Source: Gelidibacter sediminis (lineage in GTDB: Bacteria > Bacteroidota > Bacteroidia > Flavobacteriales > Flavobacteriaceae). From it: DNA of 64,000 bases. A model generated the notes under the pieces. The model made no database searches. It saw only the letters and a program-made list of their open reading frames with translations, and was not told the origin of the DNA. Shown in pieces: positions 43,904 through 52,746 of the stretch. The position numbers were made by a program, and so were the translations under genes. Within the stretch, counting starts at the first letter, position 1. Each line of letters begins with the position of its first letter. The DNA is taken from contig NZ_SOBW01000008.1 of assembly GCF_004364975.1 (NCBI RefSeq), forward strand, positions 1,176,610-1,240,609. The letters run 5' to 3'.

Positions 43904-44422
43904 TTGGAAACAAAATTAATTGACGCATTACTTTATGCAATACCAGCCCTTATTACCGGACTCGTAGCATATTATTTTTTTAAGGAATTTATTAAGAATG
44001 AAGAGGCCCGTAGACGCTTTCTAATTCAGAAAGATATGCAGGTCAACTCTATGCCCTTACGCTTACAAGCCTATGAGCGCATGGCTATCTTTTTAGAGCG
44101 TATTACCCCTTCAAAGTTAATAGTAAGAGTAACGCCAACATCTTCAAATAAAGATAGTTATGAGAATTTACTTATAGCAAATATTGAACAGGAATTTGAG
44201 CATAATTTAGCACAACAGATATATATTTCTGACGATTGCTGGAACATAATTTCTGCTGCAAAAAATGCCACAATTCAACTCATCCGTAAAGCGAGTCTTT
44301 CTGAAAAAACAGATACCGCCACAAAGCTAAGAGAAGTTGTACTGACTGAAATGATGGAAAAACGCGCGCCTAGTGATGCCGCCTTGGCTTATATAAAGCA
44401 GGAAGTAAGCGCTATGTGGTAA
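43904..44422 (+). CDS. DUF7935-type conserved flavobacterial protein
   Basis: 172 aa from a TTG at 43904. The frame extends to a GTG at 43769, but the upstream part has no promoter-consistent start and homologues begin near ETKLIDALL. One transmembrane helix (about 7-25, ALLYAIPALITGLVAYYFF) is followed by a cytoplasmic helical part with RRRFLIQKDMQ and MPLRLQAYERMAIFLERI. The family is conserved in Flavobacteriia and has no known function. Convergent with the patatin genes, 3 bp apart. Confidence 0.75.
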   Translation: METKLIDALLYAIPALITGLVAYYFFKEFIKNEEARRRFLIQKDMQVNSMPLRLQAYERMAIFLERITPSKLIVRVTPTSSNKDSYENLLIANIEQEFEHNLAQQIYISDDCWNIISAAKNATIQLIRKASLSEKTDTATKLREVVLTEMMEKRAPSDAALAYIKQEVSAMW

Positions 44423-44425
44423 ACC

Positions 44426-45343
44426 CTATAACAACTCTACTTCAGCTGTTTCGTTTACTGAAACATGTTTTAATTCAGCATAATTAAAACCTTGCTCCCA
44501 CCACTTGGCCATCAATTTTTTGCTAAATATCAGCGAGTTTTCCGTTAAGGTGGTAGGTGTGTAGTACAAATTTAGTTTCACATTTTTATTAAGCGCAGCT
44601 AGCTGCCCAATAGTGACATCACTCTTTTCAACCTGATCCATCAAATACGAAAACAGATTCATCATTAAGGAAAAAGGATTTTTACCGAGTACTTTATGAC
44701 CTTCCATATTTTCAGACTCCAATATAATAGCATCAATCTCAGTGGCTCCACGTAAAATAGCCTCCCTGATGGGTACCACACATCCAAATCCGCCATCTGC
44801 ATATTCACATTCATTTTTGGTTGCTAAAGACATAAAAGGAATATAATTGCAGGAAATCCATATCCAGTCACAGAATTCTTCATAAGTAAAATCCCTAATA
44901 GATTTATATTCTACGGCACTTTTTGTGAGATTGGTGACCGTAACCACCACGTCAATACCCGACTTTTTTATTTTATGAAATTCGTGTTTAGTGAGGTTTC
45001 GCTTAATGTTTTTGCGCAACGCCCCACTTTCGCCAAAGGTTCTCTTTCGTTTAACAAATTGAATGATGGAGTTGAAATAATTAATAGACACAAACTCCCG
45101 TCCATCTTTCTTATGCTGTATAAATGGACTAATGCTAAAAATGTCCTTTTGGCTGACACTTGTAAACATGTCGTACAACTTTCCAATATCATTAACTGCT
45201 AAATGTGGCACTAATAGACTTCCCGTTGATGTTCCTAAAAACATATCATACTTTTTATGCTGATGCTCAATGAGGTACTGTGCTACACCACCAGCAAAGG
45301 CTCCTTTACTTCCACCTCCAGAAATTACTAATGCTTTCTTCAT
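44426..45343 (-). CDS. Patatin-like phospholipase (paralogue 1)
   Basis: 305 aa. The oxyanion loop GGGSKG (9-14), nucleophile Ser39 in GTSTGSLL and dyad Asp in YADGGFG are present, so it should be an active lipid acyl hydrolase. It lacks a signal peptide. It starts directly on the base after the stop of its paralogue (TAG followed by ATG), an arrangement that suggests translational coupling. The two proteins are about half identical by eye and probably arose by tandem duplication. Confidence 0.87.
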   Translation of the reverse strand: MKKALVISGGGSKGAFAGGVAQYLIEHQHKKYDMFLGTSTGSLLVPHLAVNDIGKLYDMFTSVSQKDIFSISPFIQHKKDGREFVSINYFNSIIQFVKRKRTFGESGALRKNIKRNLTKHEFHKIKKSGIDVVVTVTNLTKSAVEYKSIRDFTYEEFCDWIWISCNYIPFMSLATKNECEYADGGFGCVVPIREAILRGATEIDAIILESENMEGHKVLGKNPFSLMMNLFSYLMDQVEKSDVTIGQLAALNKNVKLNLYYTPTTLTENSLIFSKKLMAKWWEQGFNYAELKHVSVNETAEVELL

Positions 45344-46258
45344 CTATTCGGTTATCTCCGGTTCTAACGGACTTGTTTCTATATCTTTATACTTTGCAAA
45401 ATCAAAACCACTTTGCCACCATGCGGTCATTTTCTCTTTACTAAATACTAGCGAATTGGTGGTCAGCACGGTTGGCGTATAATAGAAATTAATAATAGCA
45501 TCTTGATTCTTCGCCACGAACTTCCCTATACGGATGTTTTGAAACTCTATTCGATCTACCATAAACGCAAACATATTGGTCAGCAAGGAAAAGGCATTTA
45601 AGGACGGCATCCTATTGAGTTGCGATACTTCCGTTTGCAAAATAATAGCGTCCACTACAGTTGCCCCTCTTTTAATTGCCTCCTCGATAGGCACCATAGA
45701 CCCTAAACCACCATCAGCATATTCGCATCCACCCTTTTTAGCTAGCGACATAAACGGGGTGAAGTTACAGGAAATCCACACCCAGTCTATAAAATCTTCG
45801 TAATCAAAATCCTTAATCGATTTATATTCCACTTGATTTAAAGAAAGGTTTGAAACCGTTACCACGACATCAGTTTTCATTTTTTTTAGCACATTAAAAC
45901 CTTCTTCTGTAACATGAGAATAAATAAGTTTCTTTAAGTTTTGGCTTTCACCAAAGGTTTTACTGCCACTAAAAAGATTGCGAAGCACATTAAAGTGATT
46001 TATACTGATGGTTTCAATGCCTTTTTTTCTTTTAATATTAAACGGGCAGACATTAAATATAGACTCCTGAGTAACATTGGTATAAATTTCCTTGATCTCT
46101 TGAACCTTATTCAAGGCCAGATGAGACACCAACAAACTTCCTGTAGAGGTACCAATATACAAATCATAATCCAGTTTTTTATTTTCAATAAGGTATTGGG
46201 CAACGCCGCCAGCAAACGCTCCTTTACTTCCTCCTCCTGAAATTACTAATGCCCTCAT
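45344..46258 (-). CDS. Patatin-like phospholipase (paralogue 2)
   Basis: 304 aa. Same motifs: GGGSKG (8-13), Ser38 in GTSTGSLL and Asp in YADGGLG. The first 45 residues are nearly the same as in the downstream copy, and both keep CNxxPFMSLA before the DGG loop. Being first in the pair, it is probably the promoter-proximal gene. Whether substrate ranges differ cannot be judged by eye. Confidence 0.87.
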   Translation of the reverse strand: MRALVISGGGSKGAFAGGVAQYLIENKKLDYDLYIGTSTGSLLVSHLALNKVQEIKEIYTNVTQESIFNVCPFNIKRKKGIETISINHFNVLRNLFSGSKTFGESQNLKKLIYSHVTEEGFNVLKKMKTDVVVTVSNLSLNQVEYKSIKDFDYEDFIDWVWISCNFTPFMSLAKKGGCEYADGGLGSMVPIEEAIKRGATVVDAIILQTEVSQLNRMPSLNAFSLLTNMFAFMVDRIEFQNIRIGKFVAKNQDAIINFYYTPTVLTTNSLVFSKEKMTAWWQSGFDFAKYKDIETSPLEPEITE

Positions 46259-46282
46259 TTATAATTGTACAAGTATCTTTAT

Positions 46283-48277
46283 TTAATGTGTTAGTTTATA
46301 TATAATTGCTTCATACACAGTGTTATCTTTTAACGCTTTCAAGAGTCCCTTCGCAAATTTCTGAAAGCGCCAATGGTGATGTTTCGTTGCTTGTAACAAA
46401 TTGCCCAATGACATCTCATCGTAACCATTAAGTAATTTGAGATAAGTAAAAGCATTCATCCGCAATTCAAAACCAAATTGCGGATTCGTATAACTTTTTA
46501 ACTCCTCAAACACCTCCCGTTTCGCATCTGGTTGATACTCCAACGTATTTAAATGAAGCGCCAACCAGAGCAATTTAACATTATAATCGTTAAACCCATA
46601 GATATCTTTGGTTTGCTGCAGATATTTAGCGCGCTCCTCAGGGAAATTAACCCACAAATTATACAACGCTACTTCTTTTGTAACATAGGAAGCATCTTGC
46701 AATAGGCTCTCATAAGCAGTTTTGAAAGCAAGCGGAATAGTGCTCATTTTTTTCGCGATAGCCTGCCTCACCTCTATGTTATTATTAAAATCTTCCAATT
46801 TAACGACATAATTGTCATGAGAAAGGATTTTAATTTTTGCTTTGTCTGAAATGTCAGAAACCAAGTAATCTTGGCATTTGTCAGGATGGTTTTCACAATT
46901 CACTTCCAAATACTCCTGTATCATTGCCGATTTCTTTAAGCTCTGAACCATGGCATCCTGAGGAAGCATTACATCCTTCAGCCAGACCTGCACAAAATCT
47001 GTTAAATCCTGTCCACTAACAAATTCGACTTCAGCAATAAAGTCAGAGGTTTCAACAGTTTTAAACATATGTTTAAGAAGGTAATTTTTTACAGCAGTTC
47101 CAAAAGACTCGTCACCTACCTGCTCACGTAAAATATGAAGCGCCCAACACCCTTTTTGATAAAAAGTTAAACTGCTCGACTTCGGATTCAGCAAAGATGT
47201 GCTTTCACCAGCATTTTCCTGAGCCAACAACTGTTGGGCATAATCGTGCAATTGCCAAAAATAATACGCCTCACCAAACACTTCTCGCTCTGCTAAAAGC
47301 GCATAATACGTTGCAAACCCCTCCTGCAGCCAATGATGCTCACCACTTGTTGCGGTCACCAAGTTTCCAAACCATTGATGCGCTAACTCGTGTGCATTTA
47401 CATTTACATAGTTTTTGTCATTAAACCCTGTAGCATCCACCATGAAAGCATCAGAAAAAATAGTCAAGGTCGTATTTTCCATGCCTGAATACAAAAAATC
47501 CTTAACAGGCGCCTGTTTGTAAACTTTCCAAGGATAAGCAACGCCAATCTCCGTTTCCAAGAAATCGAACATCTGCTTACTGTAACGATAGGTAGCCTCT
47601 ACTTTAAATGAATCTTCCGGATAATAGTAATACTCTAAAGGCACGCCGCTCTCTGAGATTTCAGTTTTAACGTTGTAATCTGCAATTGCAAGCGCAACAA
47701 GATAACTACTCATGGGTGCCTCCATATTGAAGCGCCATTTGACCCTATGGCCTGCAAGTGTGTCTTTTGCCATTAGCACTCCGTTAGCCAACACCGAATA
47801 ACCTAATGCATGCGTAACCGTAAGATCAAACTCGATTTTGTCATTCACATCATCAAGGCTAGGCAGCCAATTACTAGTGTATTTCCCTTGACCTTGGGTC
47901 CAAATCTGATCATTTACAACATACAAAGCTTTGTCTGGCTTGGCCGTATAGGAAAACTGAACCTCATACGATTCACCCTTTGTAAATTGCTGTAAAAACA
48001 CAATTCTGCGGTCATCGACATGATATTCCGGCTTTTGTAACTTTTCAGTTAAAACATTTCTGATATTCAAATCATGAAACTCCATTCTGACTGCATCCAG
48101 ATAGACAGAATCCGTATTTTTTAAAACTTTAAATCGTACGGATACGTCGCCAGAAACTACGCCAGGAGTTACAAATTCAATGTCAGCTTTGATATTCTCA
48201 AAATCAACAAGCTCGGTTTGTTGCGCAAAAGTCAACACTCCAATTATAAGAAAGCAGATTACTAAAAATGATCGCAT
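46283..48277 (-). CDS. M1-family aminopeptidase, secreted
   Basis: 664 aa with signal peptide MRSFLVICFLIIGVLTFAQQ. It removes N-terminal residues from peptides. The exopeptidase motif is GMENTT (265-270, GAMEN-like), the zinc motif H296-E297-x-x-H300 followed by WFGN, and the third ligand E319 in WLQEG. The domain order is the usual saddle, catalytic and C-terminal helical parts. Unlike the M1-like protein at 24444, all catalytic residues remain. It lies upstream of the patatin pair on the same strand, 24 bp apart. Confidence 0.92.
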   Translation of the reverse strand: MRSFLVICFLIIGVLTFAQQTELVDFENIKADIEFVTPGVVSGDVSVRFKVLKNTDSVYLDAVRMEFHDLNIRNVLTEKLQKPEYHVDDRRIVFLQQFTKGESYEVQFSYTAKPDKALYVVNDQIWTQGQGKYTSNWLPSLDDVNDKIEFDLTVTHALGYSVLANGVLMAKDTLAGHRVKWRFNMEAPMSSYLVALAIADYNVKTEISESGVPLEYYYYPEDSFKVEATYRYSKQMFDFLETEIGVAYPWKVYKQAPVKDFLYSGMENTTLTIFSDAFMVDATGFNDKNYVNVNAHELAHQWFGNLVTATSGEHHWLQEGFATYYALLAEREVFGEAYYFWQLHDYAQQLLAQENAGESTSLLNPKSSSLTFYQKGCWALHILREQVGDESFGTAVKNYLLKHMFKTVETSDFIAEVEFVSGQDLTDFVQVWLKDVMLPQDAMVQSLKKSAMIQEYLEVNCENHPDKCQDYLVSDISDKAKIKILSHDNYVVKLEDFNNNIEVRQAIAKKMSTIPLAFKTAYESLLQDASYVTKEVALYNLWVNFPEERAKYLQQTKDIYGFNDYNVKLLWLALHLNTLEYQPDAKREVFEELKSYTNPQFGFELRMNAFTYLKLLNGYDEMSLGNLLQATKHHHWRFQKFAKGLLKALKDNTVYEAIIYKLTH

Positions 48278-48449
48278 AGGTAAGAATGAGCTAAGACGCC
48301 ACCAAAATAAGAAAAATAAATTGCTCTAAGTTCATGCGGTCACGCAATCTTTAAGCGCAATTCACTGACACAGTAGGTTTAGCCTGCTAATACATTATTC
48401 ATCCGCTCTACCATTTTCGCATTCGCAGGAAATAGTTAAATTCGCAATT

Positions 48450-50552
48450 ATGAATGCCAAACTTCAAACTCCTATCGACTACCTAAAGGGTGTCGGTCCT
48501 AATCGGGCGGATTTACTCCGCTCGGAACTTGGCATTCACACCTACCAAGACCTGATCAACCTCTTCCCCAACCGCTATATAGACAAAACCAATTATTACA
48601 AAATTAACCAATTACAGCGCAACAGTGCTGATGTACAAATTATTGGAGAGATCACTAACTTTAAAGATGTCGGCACCGGCAGAGCAAAACGCTTGGTAGC
48701 TACGTTTAGGGATGATACAGGTATTTTGGAACTCGTTTGGTTCAGGGGGCATAAATGGATCAGGGATAGCATAAAACTAGGAAAAAAGTACGTTATTTTC
48801 GGAAAAACCAATTGGTTTAATGGCGTATTCAATATGCCACACCCTGAGATGGAATTGCTAGAAGAACACGAAAAAAATTTGCGCTCGGCCATGCAGCCCA
48901 TTTACCCATCCACAGAAAAATTGGCCAACAAAGGCGTCTCCAATCGGGTTTTGAATAAAATAATGCAGCAATTGTTTCTAGAAACCCAAGGTCGCTTTGA
49001 AGAAACGCTATCAGAAAATCTACTCTCAGAACTCAAATTAATCTCTAAAAGCAAAGCGCTTTTCAACATCCATTTTCCAGAAACCCAAGAACTCTTATCA
49101 CAGGCACAATTTCGTCTGAAATTTGAAGAACTTTTTTACATTCAGCTGCAATTAATCATCAAAAACCTAATCCACAAATCAAAAATTAAAGGCTTTAATT
49201 TTGAACATGTGGGATTACATTTTAACACCTTTTTTCAAGACCATTTACCTTTCGAATTGACTAACGCTCAAAAACGTGTTTTAAAAGAAATAAGGGCCGA
49301 TTTAGGGAGCAATGCCCAGATGAACCGACTTTTGCAGGGCGATGTGGGCTCAGGCAAAACCATAGTTGCGCTAATGTCAATGTTAATGGCACTTGATAAT
49401 GGTTTTCAGGCCTGTTTAATGGCGCCGACTGAAATTTTGTCAGTACAACACTATCACGGACTTAAAGAACTAGTTAAAGAACTGAATATCAATATTAAGA
49501 TACTCACTGGTTCAACCAATACTTCAGAAAGGAGAAAAATTCATTCTGCTTTAGAAAATGGCGATTTAGACATCTTAATTGGTACTCACGCCTTGTTGGA
49601 AGACAAAGTTAAATTCAAGAATTTAGGGCTTGCAGTGATTGATGAGCAACATCGATTTGGAGTTGCGCAGCGCAGTAAACTATGGCACAAAAACACCTCG
49701 CCTCCACACATTCTAATTATGACGGCAACACCAATTCCGAGAACTTTGGCAATGTCGGTTTATGGCGATTTGGATGTGTCCGTAATTGACGAATTACCGC
49801 CGGGCAGAAAAGACATAAAAACAGTACATCGTTATGATAAAAATCGGTTAAAAGTATTTCGATTTATCAGAGATGAAATTGAAAAAGGAAGGCAAATTTA
49901 TATCGTTTACCCATTGATTCAAGAAAGTGAAAAAATGGATTATAAAGATTTGATGGATGGGTATGAAAGCATCTCTAGAGAGTTTCCCTTGCCAAACTAC
50001 CAAATCTCTATTGTACATGGTCAAATGAAACCTGCCGATAAGGATTTTGAAATGCAACGTTTTGTTAAAGGCGAAACACAAATTATGGTTGCCACCACTG
50101 TAATTGAGGTAGGTGTTAACGTCCCAAATGCCTCCGTAATGATTATTGAGAGTGCTGAACGCTTCGGACTTTCACAACTGCATCAATTAAGAGGCCGTGT
50201 TGGCCGTGGTGCTGAACAAAGTTATTGCATCTTAATGACCAGCCACAAATTAAGTGAAGATAGTAAAACAAGACTGCAAACCATGGTCAGTACTAATGAT
50301 GGGTTCGAAATTGCTGAAGTGGATTTACGATTAAGGGGCCCTGGAGACCTGATGGGTACACAGCAAAGTGGCGTCTTAAATCTCAAGATTGCCGATGTTA
50401 TTAAAGATAAGGACATTTTACAGCATGCACGGTACTATGCCAAAACCATTTTAAAAGCAGACCCTAGCCTTTCTTCCCCCGAAAACAAGGTCATACGGTA
50501 TACTTACGGCCAATTAAGCAAATACAAAAACATTTGGAACTACATCTCCTAA
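48450..50552 (+). CDS. recG: ATP-dependent DNA helicase RecG
   Basis: 700 aa, full length. It drives fork regression and branch migration. The N-terminal wedge (GVGPNRADLL, OB-fold about 60-160) is followed by the helicase with GDVGSGKTIVA, DEQHRFG, MTATPIPRTLA and QLRGRVGRG. Divergent from the M1 gene across 172 bp. Confidence 0.95.
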   Translation: MNAKLQTPIDYLKGVGPNRADLLRSELGIHTYQDLINLFPNRYIDKTNYYKINQLQRNSADVQIIGEITNFKDVGTGRAKRLVATFRDDTGILELVWFRGHKWIRDSIKLGKKYVIFGKTNWFNGVFNMPHPEMELLEEHEKNLRSAMQPIYPSTEKLANKGVSNRVLNKIMQQLFLETQGRFEETLSENLLSELKLISKSKALFNIHFPETQELLSQAQFRLKFEELFYIQLQLIIKNLIHKSKIKGFNFEHVGLHFNTFFQDHLPFELTNAQKRVLKEIRADLGSNAQMNRLLQGDVGSGKTIVALMSMLMALDNGFQACLMAPTEILSVQHYHGLKELVKELNINIKILTGSTNTSERRKIHSALENGDLDILIGTHALLEDKVKFKNLGLAVIDEQHRFGVAQRSKLWHKNTSPPHILIMTATPIPRTLAMSVYGDLDVSVIDELPPGRKDIKTVHRYDKNRLKVFRFIRDEIEKGRQIYIVYPLIQESEKMDYKDLMDGYESISREFPLPNYQISIVHGQMKPADKDFEMQRFVKGETQIMVATTVIEVGVNVPNASVMIIESAERFGLSQLHQLRGRVGRGAEQSYCILMTSHKLSEDSKTRLQTMVSTNDGFEIAEVDLRLRGPGDLMGTQQSGVLNLKIADVIKDKDILQHARYYAKTILKADPSLSSPENKVIRYTYGQLSKYKNIWNYIS

Positions 50553-50731
50553 ATGCTTGGCCCTTTTGTCAACTTAAGTAAATGCAAGGGCTCTTCTACG
50601 CCATTGCCCATTAACAATCCTACCATTTTTACGAAAAGACAATAGCATGTTTGACGACGATATTACAGACAATTAAAATAGTAGTATCTTCGGTCTTTAT
50701 CAATCCAAATTTTGGAAAATAGCTCAACCTT

Positions 50732-51313
50732 ATGCTACATCTTAAATTAGAAACAGATCCCCGATGGGCAGCCATTGCGGAGGAGAATATTGAAGAAATT
50801 CTAACGGATCATGCGTGGTGCGAGCAGAAGGCAGCTACCAACGCCATCACTATTATTACCCACAATTCGCAATACGAAGATTTGGTAACACAGTTATTGG
50901 AGCTCGCCAAAGAAGAGCTCGAACACTTTCAAATGGTGCATGACATCATCAAAAAGCGAGGATATACCTTAGGAAGAGAACGTAAAGACAGTTATGTTAA
51001 CAAGCTTTACAAGTTTATGAATAAGGGCGGCAATCATCTACAAAGTATGGTAGACAGACTTTTATTCTCCGCGATGATTGAAGCTAGAAGCTGCGAACGT
51101 TTTAAAATGCTCTCACAACACATTGAAGATCCAGAACTTTCAAAATTCTATTATGATTTGATGGTCAGCGAGGCGGGACATTACACACTTTTTATAGGGT
51201 TGGCCCGTAAATACGGCAAAGACATTGATGTAGATAAACGTTGGAAAGAATTAGTGGCGTTTGAAGGTGAACTCATCAAAAGCTACGGAAAAAGCGAAAG
51301 CATTCACGGTTAG
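50732..51313 (+). CDS. miaE: tRNA 2-methylthio-N6-isopentenyl adenosine-37 hydroxylase (MiaE)
   Basis: 193 aa. This non-haem di-iron oxygenase hydroxylates ms2i6A37 in tRNA. Four-helix-bundle ligands are visible: EEELEHFQMVHD, EARSCERFK and EAGHYTLF. The start MLHLKLETDPRWA is typical. Length close to the E. coli protein. Flanked by unrelated genes, monocistronic by spacing. Confidence 0.9.
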   Translation: MLHLKLETDPRWAAIAEENIEEILTDHAWCEQKAATNAITIITHNSQYEDLVTQLLELAKEELEHFQMVHDIIKKRGYTLGRERKDSYVNKLYKFMNKGGNHLQSMVDRLLFSAMIEARSCERFKMLSQHIEDPELSKFYYDLMVSEAGHYTLFIGLARKYGKDIDVDKRWKELVAFEGELIKSYGKSESIHG

Positions 51314-51336
51314 AGAACTGCAACCTGAGCAGTTCA

Positions 51337-52548
51337 CTATTCTGACAACAATTTATTTACAAAAGCATTAAACTCGTTTTTAAAAGCCACGTATTTTTCT
51401 CCCGTTGCAGGCCCATTGAATCCCGTATGGATCTTTCTGACTTTTCCTGTTTTATCTAGGAATATTGTGGTGGGGTACGACATTACCTCGCTCAGCATAG
51501 GCAATTTTTTATGCGCTTCTAACTTGTCTGATGATCCATGTTGTGCCAACACTATTGGATAAGTGATGCCCAACCTATTTTTTAACCGATTAATGCCTGC
51601 AAATGCCAATGAATCTGTTTTGGCATTTTCAAAGGCCAACGCCACAAACTCCACACCTTTTTCGGCATTATTCTTATAATATTCTGAGAAAAAAGTACTT
51701 TCATCAAGGCAATTAGGACACCATGTCCCCATTAATTGTACCACCACAACCTTATTTTGAAAACGCTCATCTTCTAAAGACACTATATTACCGTTTGCGT
51801 CGGGAAAAGCAAACTCCAAGCGCTCGTAATCTTCATTGAACGTGGTGAGTGTATTGGCATCAGGCAAATTAAAATTTTCATTTCGTTTCGCCTTAAAAGA
51901 GGCCTCCCAAGTATTGCCAGAGTAAAATGTGCCCTTTAAACTATCACCATTAACTGAGGCTAAAAACAAGTAGGCATGGGCACCGTCAAATGTTGAGAGT
52001 TTTAATTGGTTACCATCAACAATGCCTTCCAGATGTCTATAATCGCCAGTCTTAGTTCTAAATGTTCCTGTAACTAGTTCGTCTTTTTGCATAAAAACTC
52101 CTTTGGCCATATAACTATCTCCTTCTGCCTTTGGCGTAAATACCACTTCCCAATTGCCTGAAACGTTTGTGTTTGGTGCATTGTTGGCTGAAAACCTATT
52201 TTTAGAATTATAGACAGCCTTAAAAGGAATGTCTTTGTCCATCGTCTTATCAATAAACCGTCCTGTCATTACATCATCAGAAAGCTTAATAGCAAAATAT
52301 CCATCAAAAACTGGCATTTTAATAAAAACAGAATCATTGTCATAAGTAATATCGTCCACCAGAATAACTTCTTCCGCATTGGTAATTTTTAAACTCTGAT
52401 CTGAAGTAACCTCAAAATTAAATGGAATGTTATGACTGTCATTAACCTGCAACTGACCCAACCAATGGCCTTGTTTCATTTTTGTGGAATAATCTTTATT
52501 ACAGGAGAACATGATAAACGTGCATAATACTACTAGAAGATATTTCAT
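51337..52548 (-). CDS. TlpA-like thioredoxin-domain lipoprotein
   Basis: 403 aa. The lipobox IMFSC puts the lipid on Cys16. Residues about 25-215 form a beta-rich domain (GHWLGQLQVNDSHNIPFNF), found in front of TlpA domains in Bacteroidetes. The thioredoxin part begins near 245 and has CxxC in GTWCPNCLDE, an intact redox pair. It probably reduces or isomerises disulfides in the envelope. No cytochrome c biogenesis genes are near, so partner unknown. Convergent with miaE. Confidence 0.87.
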   Translation of the reverse strand: MKYLLVVLCTFIMFSCNKDYSTKMKQGHWLGQLQVNDSHNIPFNFEVTSDQSLKITNAEEVILVDDITYDNDSVFIKMPVFDGYFAIKLSDDVMTGRFIDKTMDKDIPFKAVYNSKNRFSANNAPNTNVSGNWEVVFTPKAEGDSYMAKGVFMQKDELVTGTFRTKTGDYRHLEGIVDGNQLKLSTFDGAHAYLFLASVNGDSLKGTFYSGNTWEASFKAKRNENFNLPDANTLTTFNEDYERLEFAFPDANGNIVSLEDERFQNKVVVVQLMGTWCPNCLDESTFFSEYYKNNAEKGVEFVALAFENAKTDSLAFAGINRLKNRLGITYPIVLAQHGSSDKLEAHKKLPMLSEVMSYPTTIFLDKTGKVRKIHTGFNGPATGEKYVAFKNEFNAFVNKLLSE

Positions 52549-52666
52549 ATATAACTTAGGGCTTTTGTTAAAGGACCAAATTTAAAGGAAAAACATAGAA
52601 AATAAAATAATTTACAATTTCCATAACTATATACTATTATTATCTTTACGCCGAATTTGAGCAACA

Positions 52667-52686
52667 CGCAATACAAAGCTATTGCG
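52667..52686 (+). promoter_or_regulatory. Small hairpin in the pheT leader
   Basis: CGCAATA (52667-52673) and TATTGCG (52680-52686) form a perfect 7-bp stem with a 6-base loop, 60 bp before the pheT ATG. No leader peptide rich in Phe was found, so classic attenuation is not shown. Confidence 0.4.
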
Positions 52687-52746
52687 AATATTATGGTTGC
52701 GTAATTTAGAATAAACTATAATTACCTAAAGCACAGCGTTTAAAAT

